From assembly GCA_003220685.1 (NCBI GenBank), contig QHTE01000048.1, positions 31,029 to 95,028 on the forward strand: a stretch of 64,000 bases of DNA, in the 5' to 3' direction. Every line of letters begins with the position of its first letter. The first letter of the stretch is position 1. This DNA comes from Candidatus Rokuibacteriota bacterium. GTDB taxonomy: Bacteria > Methylomirabilota > Methylomirabilia > Rokubacteriales > CSP1-6. The notes beneath the pieces are model-generated. The model saw nothing but the letters and a program-made list of their open reading frames with translations, was not told the origin of the DNA and searched no databases. Made by a program: the position numbers and the translations under genes. Shown here piece by piece: positions 54,781 through 62,774 of the stretch.

Positions 54781-55740
54781 TCACGCCGGCAGCCAGGCCG
54801 CGGCGCGGATCTCGCCGAACTCGCGTGCGATCTTGCGCCACGACTCGCCGGCGTCCTCGGTCACGTAGACCTCGCCGAACAAGCTGAACGCGACGATGCG
54901 CCCGGCGTCGGCCGGATGCGTGGCCAGGCCCCACATAGTAGCGTTGGGCCGCGCGGGCAGGGGCAGGCTGCGCCAGCTCTGCCCGCCGTCGTCCGAGCGG
55001 AGCATGCCGCCCGTCTCTCCGGTCGTCATCTGGCCGCACCCGGCGAAGAGAACGCGGGGCTCGTCGGTCTTCACGGCGATGCCGCGCGCGTAGGGGAGCG
55101 GCCAGAACGTCTTCACGCCGATCGGCGTCCAGGTCTCGCCCCGATCGTCGCTCCAGAACAGCTCGCCGTTCGTGCTCGTGTAGACGCGCGGCGGGTCGGT
55201 GAGTGCCAGGGCCATGTCGTGCACGTCGAGGTCGTAAAGCCCGTTGACGACCTTCGTCCACGTGTCGCCGCCGTCGCGGCTGCGGAAGACGCCGTCGATC
55301 TCGACGCCGGCCCAGACCGTGCGACCGTCGGGGTCCACGAGCAAGCGGGTCACGAACGCCGGGCCGATCGAGCACTCGGTCGCGAGCGGAGCATCGAGCC
55401 GCTTCCAGGTCGCTCCGCCGTCGCGCGAGCGATAGATCGCCGCCGGCCGGGTGCCCGCGAAGAGCGTCTGCGGATCGCGTGGATCGACCGCTAGCGACCA
55501 GACCGTCGGCAGGTCTCCGGCGGCGCCGACTCGCGCCCACGATGCGCCGCCGTCGCGGCTCCGGAAGACACCGGTATCGCCGGCGGCCACGAGCGCGCGG
55601 GGCTCGCCCGGGAGCACGGCCAGCGCCTGGATCCGGCTGTTCAGCGGGAAGGGCTTTCGATGGCGAAGCCACGATTTGCCGGCGTCCGGACTGTGCCACA
55701 CGCCCCACCCAGCGGTCCCGAGCACGATGTCGTAGGTCAT
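54781..55740 (-). CDS. BNR/sialidase-like beta-propeller repeat protein (photosystem II Ycf48-type)
   Basis: 319 aa from the ATG at 55740. Repeating SxDxGxxW units are visible at several positions (SPDAGKSWLRH, SRDGGASWARV, SRDGGATWKRL, SRDGGDTWTKV, SDDRGETWTPI, SDDGGQSWRSL, TEDAGESWRKI): seven asp-box blades. No signal peptide, so possibly cytoplasmic or exported by another route. Likely sugar-binding or scaffold. Confidence 0.85.
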   Translation of the reverse strand: MTYDIVLGTAGWGVWHSPDAGKSWLRHRKPFPLNSRIQALAVLPGEPRALVAAGDTGVFRSRDGGASWARVGAAGDLPTVWSLAVDPRDPQTLFAGTRPAAIYRSRDGGATWKRLDAPLATECSIGPAFVTRLLVDPDGRTVWAGVEIDGVFRSRDGGDTWTKVVNGLYDLDVHDMALALTDPPRVYTSTNGELFWSDDRGETWTPIGVKTFWPLPYARGIAVKTDEPRVLFAGCGQMTTGETGGMLRSDDGGQSWRSLPLPARPNATMWGLATHPADAGRIVAFSLFGEVYVTEDAGESWRKIAREFGEIRAAAWLPA

Positions 55741-55781
55741 GTTTGTAGGTGCTCCTCGGCCGGCGGACTTCTCCATATGCT

Positions 55782-55852
55782 CGCCTCGGGCCTGGGGGCC
55801 CCAGCCCCGGCCGGCCCTGCGGCTCACGGAGCAGCCCCGCGACGGCCTGCAG
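55782..55852. repeat. short dispersed GC repeat, copy 2 with internal duplication
   Basis: Same blocks as 44385-44425 but with a 30-bp insertion between the 15-mer (55795-55809) and the 21-mer (55832-55852). Lies in the divergent gap before the metallo-beta-lactamase remnant. Confidence 0.65.
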
Positions 55853-55988
55853 CTGCACACCGCGGTGAAGACACCAGTACACGAACCCGCCGTCGTGGGC
55901 AATGGGCTTGACCTCGGCGGCGGCCCCGGCGATGCTACCGGCCGCGACGCCAAGACCCGAAATCGACTTCCGAGGAAGGAGCGATCGT

Positions 55989-56228
55989 ATGTCCAGACTG
56001 ACCTACGCCATCGCCGTCGCGGTACTGGCCGCGGCGTGCCTGGGTGTGGTGGCCTACGCCCAGCAGGCCGCGGCGCCGCCGTTCGCGACGACCAAGGTCG
56101 ACGGCACCGACAACGTCTACGTCTTCCGCTACGGGAATCACCAGTCGATGTTCGTGGTCGCGTCGGCGGGCGTGATCGCGACCGACCCGATCGGCTACGG
56201 CCGCCCCACGTCGACGGCGGCGTGCTGA
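55989..56228 (+). pseudogene. metallo-beta-lactamase-fold hydrolase, N-terminal fragment
   Basis: 79 aa with intact AGGAAGGAG ribosome site, signal peptide (about 1-28) and the first beta-strands VYVFRYGNHQSMFVVASAGVIATDPIG, a clear MBL opening. It then breaks into YGRPTSTAAC and stops, before the HxHxDH metal motif. The remaining 200-plus residues are absent; the next gene starts 27 nt on. Non-functional as a hydrolase. Confidence 0.65.
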
Positions 56229-56255
56229 TGGAATGATCGCGGGGAGGATCGCCTC

Positions 56256-57296
56256 ATGAAGCTCGGACTGAGCATCGGTTATTCGGGTGCAGAGCTACGC
56301 CTCCCGGTCGAGAAGGTGCTGCTCGCGGAGCGCCTCGGCTTCGACTCGGTGTGGACGGCCGAGGCGTACGGCTCGGACGCGATCACGCCGCTCGCGTACC
56401 TGGCCGCCCTGACGAGGCGCATTCGTCTCGGCACGGGCATCATGCAGCTCGCGGCCCGTCCGCCCGCGTCGGCCGCGATGGCCGCCGGCACCGTCGACGC
56501 GCTCGCCGGCGGCGGCCGCGTCATCGCCGGGCTCGGCGTCTCGGGCCCGCAGATCGTGGAAGGCTGGTACGGCCAGCCCTGGGGCAAGCCGTACTGGCGC
56601 ATCCGCGATTACGTCGCGATCATGCGCAAGGTCTTCGAGCGCAAGGACCCCGTCGTCCACGCGGGGCGCGAGATCGCGCTTCCGTACACCGGGCCCGGCG
56701 CGCTCGGCGTCGGTAAGCCGCTCACGTCCATCCTGCACATGAACCCGCGCCTGCCGATCTGGCTCGGCACCGGGACCGAGGCGAACGTGAAGCTGACGGC
56801 CGAGATCGCGGACGGCTGGCTGCCGCTCGGCTTCGTGCCGCGGCTGATGCCGATGCTGCGCCCCTGGCTCGAGGAAGGCTTCCGCCGCGCCGGCGGCGCC
56901 AAGGGCTTCACCGACTTCGAGATCCAGGCCCGGGCCGAGGTCGCGATCACCGACGACGTGCGCGGGGCGCTCGCGCGCATGAAGCCCCGCGTGGCGCTTT
57001 ACGTGGGCGGCATGGGCCACCGCGACAAGAACTTCCACAAGGAGATGATGGTCCGCCGCGGGTTCGGCGACGCCGCCCAGAAGATCCAGGAGCTGTTCCT
57101 CGCCAAGCGCAAGGACGAGGCCGTCGCGGCCGTGCCCGACGAGTTCTGCGACGAGATGGCGCTGGTCGGGCCCGCCGCGCGGATCCGCGAGCGCTATCGC
57201 CCCTGGGCCGACTCCGGGATCACCGGGCTGACGATCACGACCGAGCAGCCCGAGGCGATGGAGCTGATGGCCGGGCTCGCCGGTACCGCGCGATAA
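56256..57296 (+). CDS. LLM-class F420-dependent oxidoreductase
   Basis: 346 aa. MKLGLSIGYSGAELRL opening, SVWTAEAYGSDAITPLAYLAALT (about 31-53), RRIRLGTGIMQLAARPPASAA, GRVIAGLGVSGPQIVEGWYGQPW and IWLGTGTEANVKLTAEIADGWLP. This pattern fits the F420-type (Rv-like) subgroup. A GGGGAGGATC ribosome site supports the ATG. Confidence 0.9.
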   Translation: MKLGLSIGYSGAELRLPVEKVLLAERLGFDSVWTAEAYGSDAITPLAYLAALTRRIRLGTGIMQLAARPPASAAMAAGTVDALAGGGRVIAGLGVSGPQIVEGWYGQPWGKPYWRIRDYVAIMRKVFERKDPVVHAGREIALPYTGPGALGVGKPLTSILHMNPRLPIWLGTGTEANVKLTAEIADGWLPLGFVPRLMPMLRPWLEEGFRRAGGAKGFTDFEIQARAEVAITDDVRGALARMKPRVALYVGGMGHRDKNFHKEMMVRRGFGDAAQKIQELFLAKRKDEAVAAVPDEFCDEMALVGPAARIRERYRPWADSGITGLTITTEQPEAMELMAGLAGTAR

Positions 57297-57302
57297 TGGC
57301 GG

Positions 57303-57878
57303 TCACGGGAGCAAATCGCTCACGCGGATACGGGCTCGGGGCGCGTCCAGCGGCGTGACGAACGCGTTGCGACGGAATAGCCGGACTGAATCGTACTTCC
57401 ATTCGGAGCCCGATGCGGTGAGGACCGGCTCTCGGTAGACCTCCAGCGTCTCCTCGATCAGGTTGACCACCCAGTAATCGGCGACTCCGGCCCGGGCGTA
57501 CAAGCTGCCCTTGCGTAACCGGTCGATCGCCAGCGATGTCTCGGCCACCTCGGCCAGCAGCACGGGCCGAGATGGATGGACGTCCAGGTAGTCTCGAGGC
57601 GTGCCGGGCACCACGACGACGTCCGGCTCGGGCTCCGACCGATCATCGAGAGCAATCGGCTTCTCTTCGCGCACGTGATAGGCGCGGCCGAATGCCTTCT
57701 CGAGCGCGGTGCGCACGAGGACGACGACGGCGGCGTGACGTCTGCCTTGCGGCTCCCGGGCGATCAGCAGGCCGTCGAGTAGCTCGACTCGATCCTCTGG
57801 GCCGAAGATGCCGGCATCGATCAGCCGGTCGTAGCGGACCCGTGTCATTCGCCATAGGGGAAGCGCTGGCGCCTTCAT
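57303..57878 (-). CDS. Uma2 family endonuclease-fold protein
   Basis: 191 aa from the ATG at 57878. PD-(D/E)xK nuclease-like fold of the Uma2 (DUF820) family: the acidic pair in EPDVVVVPGTP (about 79-89) and LLAEVAETSLAIDRLRKGSLYARAGVADYWVV carry the E-x-K-like residues. Function unknown; common in Chloroflexi/cyanobacteria and soil bacteria. Slightly unlike its neighbours in codon use (TAGTCT, CGATCC). A TATCGT lies 11 nt before the start. Confidence 0.85.
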   Translation of the reverse strand: MKAPALPLWRMTRVRYDRLIDAGIFGPEDRVELLDGLLIAREPQGRRHAAVVVLVRTALEKAFGRAYHVREEKPIALDDRSEPEPDVVVVPGTPRDYLDVHPSRPVLLAEVAETSLAIDRLRKGSLYARAGVADYWVVNLIEETLEVYREPVLTASGSEWKYDSVRLFRRNAFVTPLDAPRARIRVSDLLP

Positions 57879-57977
57879 CGCTGTGGCCAACGATACGGCA
57901 ACGGCGACCAGGGCTCAACGTGTTCGTTCTCAGACGCGGGGCGTGGTCAGGTCGCGCCGAATCGGCTCGGATTGCGA

Positions 57978-57983
57978 TAAACT
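57978..57983 (+). promoter_or_regulatory. TANNNT -10-like element next to start codon
   Basis: TAAACT ends 7 nt before the dioxygenase ATG at 57991, with no Shine-Dalgarno sequence. Confidence 0.35.
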
Positions 57984-57990
57984 TGGACCG

Positions 57991-58869
57991 ATGACGATCT
58001 CCATCCGCCAGATCCATCCGGTGTTTGTCGGCGAGGTCTCCGGCATCGATATCGCCAAGCCGCGCACACCCGACGAGGTGGCGGCGATCAAGGCCGGGAT
58101 GGATCGCTACGCCGTGCTCGTGTTCCACGACCAGAAGATCACCGACGAGCAGCAGATGGCGTTCAGCCAGAATTTCGGCCCGCTCGAAGACGCGCGCGGC
58201 GGCAACATCACCAAGCCGGAGGACAAGCGCCTGCAGACCGGCATGAACGACGTCTCGAACCTGGGCCGCGATGGTCAGCCGCTCGCGCGCGAGTCCCGCG
58301 TGCGCCTGTTCAATCTCGGCAACATGCTCTGGCACTCCGACAGCTCGTTCCGGGCGGTCCCGGCGCAGTACTCGCTCCTCTCGGCGCGCGTGGTGAATCC
58401 GGCCGGCGGTAACACCGAGTTCGCCGACATGCGCGCGGCGTACGACACGCTCGACGCGGCGACCAAGGCGCAGATCGAGGACCTGATCTGCGAGCACTCG
58501 CTCATGTATTCGCGCGGCTCGCTCGGCATGCTCGACTACTCGGAGGAGGAGCGCGCGATGTTCCGGCCCGTGCGCCAGCGCCTGGTGCGCACGCACCCGG
58601 TCATCGGGCGCAAGTCGCTCTATCTCTCGTCGCACGCCGGCGCGATCGTCGGGATGCCGATGCCGGAGGCGCGGATTCTCCTGAAGGACCTGACCGAGCA
58701 CGCCACCCAGCCGAAGTTCGTCTACGTCCACCAGTGGCGCGTCTGGGACCTCGTCATGTGGGACAACCGCCAGATGATGCACCGCGTGCGCCGCTACGAC
58801 GAGAGCCAGCCGCGCGATATGCGGCGCACCACGGTCGCGGGCAGCGCGCCCACCACCGCGCAGGTCTAG
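57991..58869 (+). CDS. TauD/TfdA family Fe(II)/2-oxoglutarate dioxygenase
   Basis: 292 aa. Iron ligands from HxD: WHSDSSF (about 112-117), with a distal His in DNRQMMHRVRRYD (about 262), and the 2-oxoglutarate Arg a few residues on (RRTTV). Resembles TfdA/taurine dioxygenase and 2,4-D-like ether cleavers. Upstream in-frame starts exist, but ATG 57991 gives the family N-terminus MTISIRQIHPVFVGEVSG. Confidence 0.9.
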   Translation: MTISIRQIHPVFVGEVSGIDIAKPRTPDEVAAIKAGMDRYAVLVFHDQKITDEQQMAFSQNFGPLEDARGGNITKPEDKRLQTGMNDVSNLGRDGQPLARESRVRLFNLGNMLWHSDSSFRAVPAQYSLLSARVVNPAGGNTEFADMRAAYDTLDAATKAQIEDLICEHSLMYSRGSLGMLDYSEEERAMFRPVRQRLVRTHPVIGRKSLYLSSHAGAIVGMPMPEARILLKDLTEHATQPKFVYVHQWRVWDLVMWDNRQMMHRVRRYDESQPRDMRRTTVAGSAPTTAQV

Positions 58870-58888
58870 ACGGAAGAGCGAGTCATCA

Positions 58889-59608
58889 ATGAACCTCGTG
58901 ATCTATGCGATCGTGATGTGTCTCCTGATGATGACGGCCGCGCCCGCCTCGGCCGAGTGGTACGCCGACTTCTACGCCGGCCAGAGCCTCACCCTGAACG
59001 ACGACATGACCGTGCACGGCCCGCCCGGCCTCAGCATCTACCGCGACACCGAGTTCGACCGGTCGTTCATCGTCGGCGGACGCTTCGGGCGATACCTGGA
59101 CCGCGCGCCGTTTCTCGGGCTCGGCCTCGATCTGTTCACGTTTTCGCCGACGATCGGGCCGCAGCAGCTCCACATCGACGGCTGCGTACCGTCGGGCGGC
59201 TGCAGCGGCGGTCAGGGCGGCACGACCGGCCGCATCGACGTCGGGACCATCGGAGTCTCGCTCGACCTGATGCTGCGGCTGCCGTTGCTGAAGTCGGAGA
59301 CGGCGCCGTGGGGCGCGCTGCAGCCGTACATCACCGGCGGCGTGCCGTTCTTCATGACCACCGTCACGCCGCGGACGACGGCACAGTTTCGCAACCACGA
59401 CGGCGACACCGATTTCTCGGTCGGTTACAAGGCCGGCGCCGGCATCGCGTTCCAGGTCGCGCCGAACCTCATGCTGTTCGCCGAGTACCGGTTCATGCAC
59501 AACGAAACGTCGGTGGACCTGCGCGACGCCGCCACCCTCCGGCACACGTCGGTCCACCTCAATCTCGACACGCACTCCGCCGTCCTGGGTCTCTCCGCTC
59601 GCTGGTAG
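58889..59608 (+). CDS. outer-membrane beta-barrel protein
   Basis: 239 aa with a signal peptide (AAPASAEW cleavage, about 23). OmpW/OmpA-like 8-strand pattern: alternating hydrophobic strands (WYADFYAGQSLTL, RSFIVGGRFGRYL, FLGLGLDLFTF, LMLFAEYRFMHN) ending in a terminal Trp (LGLSARW). One Cys pair (GCVPSGGCSG) in an external loop. Starts 19 nt after the dioxygenase gene. Porin-like or adhesin role unknown. Confidence 0.82.
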   Translation: MNLVIYAIVMCLLMMTAAPASAEWYADFYAGQSLTLNDDMTVHGPPGLSIYRDTEFDRSFIVGGRFGRYLDRAPFLGLGLDLFTFSPTIGPQQLHIDGCVPSGGCSGGQGGTTGRIDVGTIGVSLDLMLRLPLLKSETAPWGALQPYITGGVPFFMTTVTPRTTAQFRNHDGDTDFSVGYKAGAGIAFQVAPNLMLFAEYRFMHNETSVDLRDAATLRHTSVHLNLDTHSAVLGLSARW

Positions 59609-59640
59609 GCGCGCCGCGCGCTGGTAGACGCGGCCGCGCG

Positions 59641-60255
59641 TCAGGCCGGGCCCGAGTCGGCCGGCGGCGGCTCGAGACCGTCGAGGTGGGCGATCGAGTT
59701 CAGCAGACGCACGCGCCACGGCGCCGGCCAATCGACGATCGTCAGCGCGGTGTTGTCCCAGCGCTCCGGCGGCAACTCGCCGTCGGCGAGGATCAGATGT
59801 CGGGCCGCGAGCGATCGGCACACCAGGCCGTGCGTCACGATCGCCAGCCGGCCGCCGGTGGTCGCCGCGAGCTCCTGCACGCGGGCCCACGCCCGGTCGA
59901 CCCGCTCGTGGAACGTCGGCCAGCTCTCGCCGTTCGGGGGCGCGTAGTCGGGCGCGAACATGTCGAAGCCGAGCTCCGAGTAGGGCGTGCCGCGCAGGTC
60001 GCCGAAGTTCCGCTCGCGCAGCAGCGGGTCGACGACGAGGGGCGCGCCGGTCACGCGCTGCAGGTGCTCGGCCGTGGTCATGGCGCGCGCGTAGTCGCTC
60101 GAGACGATGCGCGCGATGCCCTCGTCCGCGAGCCGCCGCGCCAGCCGCTCGGCCTGGACGACGCCGCGCGGCGAGAGCGGAATGTGCGGGTGCTGGACGA
60201 TCCGGAGCGCGTTGCCCTCGGTCTCGCCGTGGCGGATCAGGAAGAGCCGGCTCAC
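59641..60255 (-). CDS. histidine phosphatase family protein (phosphoglycerate mutase-like)
   Basis: 204 aa. Catalytic RHGET (about 8-12), conserved Arg in SSDYARAMTTA, second His in THGLVCRS (about 141-148). GTG start overlaps the stop of the N-formylglutamate-type gene (GTGA). Broad phosphatase (cobalamin, phosphoserine or general). Confidence 0.9.
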   Translation of the reverse strand: MSRLFLIRHGETEGNALRIVQHPHIPLSPRGVVQAERLARRLADEGIARIVSSDYARAMTTAEHLQRVTGAPLVVDPLLRERNFGDLRGTPYSELGFDMFAPDYAPPNGESWPTFHERVDRAWARVQELAATTGGRLAIVTHGLVCRSLAARHLILADGELPPERWDNTALTIVDWPAPWRVRLLNSIAHLDGLEPPPADSGPA

Positions 60256-61118
60256 CGCGGCGGCTCGCACACGGTCGCGAGCACGGGGGGCAGCGTCGCC
60301 AGCACCTCGCGCAGGCACGCGCGGACCCGGGCGATGTTGGCCTCGGCCTTCCGGGGCACCTCGCCGCGCGACACCTGGGCGATGAACTCGTCGCGGCCGG
60401 TCGTCATCAGGAGCGAGGCGTTGACCTCGAGCTGGAGCGCGTGGACGCGCCGCGTCCCGGGCTGGCCGTACGTCGTCACGATGTTGCCCCCGGCGTAGCC
60501 GCTGACGTTCGCGTGCACCTCGAAGCCCCCACGGGTGAAGGTCGCGGCCACGGCCTTGGCGAGCTCGGGCGCGCACGTCGTGTCGTGACGCGTGCCGATG
60601 ATCACCTGGTGCTCCTTCATCCGCCGCGGGCTGCCGGTGTGGCCGTCGAGGAGCAGGGCGTAGCCGTAGTGCCGGGAGAGCTCGGCCAGCAACTCGTCCA
60701 GGGTCGCGTAATACGGGTCGTACAGTGCGCGGAGCCGCGCTTCCAGATCGGCGAGCCCGAGCGGGTGCCGGAAGATGGGCGCTTCGCGCATCGTGTGCGT
60801 CCGGACCACGCCGCGTCGAGAGCGCACCTCGCCGTCGTGGTGCTCGAAGTCGTCGCGGCGCCGGTTGACGTCGACGAATATCCGCGAGAACGGCGTCGCC
60901 AGCACGGTGGCCCCCTGCTCGTGCAGGTCGCCATAGAGGTCGCCCACGAACGTGTCGGCGAACCCGTAGGCGAAGGTCTCGAACCAGGGCTCGCTGTAGT
61001 GGTCGCGGGTGATGTGGGGCAGGGGCTCCGTGCCGTAGTGCGGTACGCTGACGAGCACCGGCGTGCGCGCCTCCGGCCGCGGTCGCCTGACGATCGGGAA
61101 GGCGCGGTCGGCGCTCAG
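60252..61118 (-). CDS. N-formylglutamate amidohydrolase family protein
   Basis: About 288 aa. Starts with SADRAFPIVRR and the motif PVLVSVPHYGTE; DVNRRRDDFEHHDGE, LLDGHTGSPRR (about 155-165) and QLEVNASL are the FGase/HutG metal residues. The upstream frame has no ATG. CTG at 61118 overlapping the TGA of the FAH gene is the likeliest start; GTG at 61058 would cut off the first strand. Deformylates N-formylglutamate or related amides. Confidence 0.82.
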   Translation of the reverse strand: MSADRAFPIVRRPRPEARTPVLVSVPHYGTEPLPHITRDHYSEPWFETFAYGFADTFVGDLYGDLHEQGATVLATPFSRIFVDVNRRRDDFEHHDGEVRSRRGVVRTHTMREAPIFRHPLGLADLEARLRALYDPYYATLDELLAELSRHYGYALLLDGHTGSPRRMKEHQVIIGTRHDTTCAPELAKAVAATFTRGGFEVHANVSGYAGGNIVTTYGQPGTRRVHALQLEVNASLLMTTGRDEFIAQVSRGEVPRKAEANIARVRACLREVLATLPPVLATVCEPPR

Positions 61119-61897
61119 CGCTCTCTCACGACCGGGTTGCGCAGCACGCCGATCTCCGGCACCTCGATCTCGACGACGTCGCCGTCCTTCATGTTCTCGG
61201 TGGCGGCCGCGGTGCCCATCCACAGCACGTCGCCGGGGTAGAGCGTCAGGTACTGGCTCATGCGGCTGATGAACTGTCGCACGCCGAAGATCGCGTCCTT
61301 GACGGCGTAGGTGAACATCTCCTTGCCGTTGAGCCGGATCGTGACGCGGAGATCGTCGGGGTTGAGCCCGGTGACGATCCACGGGCCCATCGGCTTGAAG
61401 GTGTCGGTGTTCTTGCCCCGCCAGAACGTGCGGTCGCCCCGCTGCCAGGTGCGCTCGCTCACGTCGTTGCCAAGCGTGTAGCCGAAGACATGGTCGAGCG
61501 CCTGGCCCTCCGACACTTTCTTGCAGCGCTTGCCGATCACCACCACGAGCTCCCCTTCGTACTGGACCTGATCCGTCGCGTCCTTGGGGATCACGATCGG
61601 CTCGTCCGTCGCCACCAGCGCGTTGTTGGCGCGGTAGCCGACGTCGGCGGCGGGCGGAAACTCGGGCTTCACGCCGCGGCGATGCGCCATCTCGGTGACG
61701 TGCTCGCGGTAGTTGACGCCGGCGGCGTAGAACGTCGGGGGAATCACGGGCACCAGCAGCTTGACCCGGCTCAGCACGCTCGTGTTCGCGGTCTTTGCGT
61801 AGCTCTCGAACGGGCTGCCGGTGACCTCCGTCACGGTGGTCCCGTCGATGAGCCCGTACGCCACGGTCCGTCCGGACTGGAATCGGCACCATTTCAT
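61115..61897 (-). CDS. fumarylacetoacetate hydrolase family protein
   Basis: 260 aa. FAH core YGTLG-like GYTLGNDVSERTWQ, metal-binding E-x-E in QVQYEGELVVVIG (about 115-127), KNTDTFKPMGPWIV, then GTAAATENMKDGDVVEIEV. ATG at 61897 overlaps the preceding alpha/beta hydrolase stop (ATGA). Probably cleaves a C-C bond of a ring-cleavage product or decarboxylates it. Confidence 0.9.
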   Translation of the reverse strand: MKWCRFQSGRTVAYGLIDGTTVTEVTGSPFESYAKTANTSVLSRVKLLVPVIPPTFYAAGVNYREHVTEMAHRRGVKPEFPPAADVGYRANNALVATDEPIVIPKDATDQVQYEGELVVVIGKRCKKVSEGQALDHVFGYTLGNDVSERTWQRGDRTFWRGKNTDTFKPMGPWIVTGLNPDDLRVTIRLNGKEMFTYAVKDAIFGVRQFISRMSQYLTLYPGDVLWMGTAAATENMKDGDVVEIEVPEIGVLRNPVVRER

Positions 61898-62676
61898 GGC
61901 CGGTGTCCTTTCAGGAACGCGCCCACCTCGCGATTGAAGACGTCGGGGCGCTCGAAGTACGTCGAGTGGCCCGCGGCCTCGACGCGCTCGAAACGCGAGC
62001 TCGGCACGTGCTGGTGCACCGTCTGCGACAGCTCGGGCCAGATGAGACCGTCCTCGTCGCTGGTCAGGAACATCGTCGGCACCCGCGCGGCGGTGTAGCG
62101 CTCGACCGGCGTCGTGAGCCGCTGGAGCTGGTCGCGGAAATCCGCGGACAGCGGCGCGTTCAGCGCGGAGATCTGCGCGTAGAGGAACGAGCGAATCGGG
62201 TGTTGTTTGCGGAACGTCGCGCCGAGCGCCGCGTGCCACAGCACGGCCGGGTGCGGCGGGCTGACGGCTGCGAGCCGCTGCCGCACCGCCGCGATGTCGG
62301 CGTTGGTCAGATTGCCGACCGTGTTCGCCAGCACGATCGCCCAGAATCGCTCGGGCGCCCGGACGGCGGCGCCCACCGCGGCCCAGCCGCCCATCGACTG
62401 GGCGACGAGCGCCGCGCGCGCGACCCCGAGGTGATCGAGCAGCGCGATCGCGTCGGCCCCGAGCGCGGCGGGACCCGGCCCGCCCGGCACGTCGGCCGAT
62501 TGGCCGAAGCCGCGCTGATCGACCGTGATGCACCGGTATTCCTCGGCGAACACCGGAACCTGCTGCCACCAGCTCAGGTGGTTGCCGCCCGCGCCGTGCA
62601 GGAACACGATCGCGGGCGCGTCGCCGCCGGTGTCCTCGTAGTAGAGGCGAAAGCCGTCCTTCGTCATGAACGCCAT
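61894..62676 (-). CDS. alpha/beta hydrolase
   Basis: 260 aa. LHGAGGNHLSWW (about 27-38), nucleophile AQSMGG (Ser about 96), acid DEDGLIWPE and His in EAAGHSTYFE (about 240). Similar to 3-oxoadipate enol-lactonase/meta-cleavage hydrolases. A start at 62715 also exists; ATG 62676 with AAGGAGAC is preferred. Coupled to FAH, N-formylglutamate amidohydrolase and phosphatase genes in one operon. Confidence 0.88.
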   Translation of the reverse strand: MAFMTKDGFRLYYEDTGGDAPAIVFLHGAGGNHLSWWQQVPVFAEEYRCITVDQRGFGQSADVPGGPGPAALGADAIALLDHLGVARAALVAQSMGGWAAVGAAVRAPERFWAIVLANTVGNLTNADIAAVRQRLAAVSPPHPAVLWHAALGATFRKQHPIRSFLYAQISALNAPLSADFRDQLQRLTTPVERYTAARVPTMFLTSDEDGLIWPELSQTVHQHVPSSRFERVEAAGHSTYFERPDVFNREVGAFLKGHRP

Positions 62677-62746
62677 GGCCGTCTCCTTGTCCAACCCAAG
62701 CGCACCGCGGCCCAAGGGTAGCCATCGCCGCGAGGGGCGTCAACGC

Positions 62747-62752
62747 TATACT
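62747..62752 (+). promoter_or_regulatory. candidate -10 box for the amidase gene
   Basis: TATACT lies 22 nt before the amidase ATG; a GGGAG ribosome site lies between, so this gene is of the led, not leaderless, class. Confidence 0.35.
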
Positions 62753-62774
62753 CGGCCCCGAAAGGGAGAACGCC

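Noticed and set aside
55989..56255. TGA after the MBL fragment as a third selenocysteine codon
   Set aside because: Sequence after the TGA (WNDRGEDRL) has no MBL similarity, no hairpin with a GU tip is evident, and the next gene starts at once.
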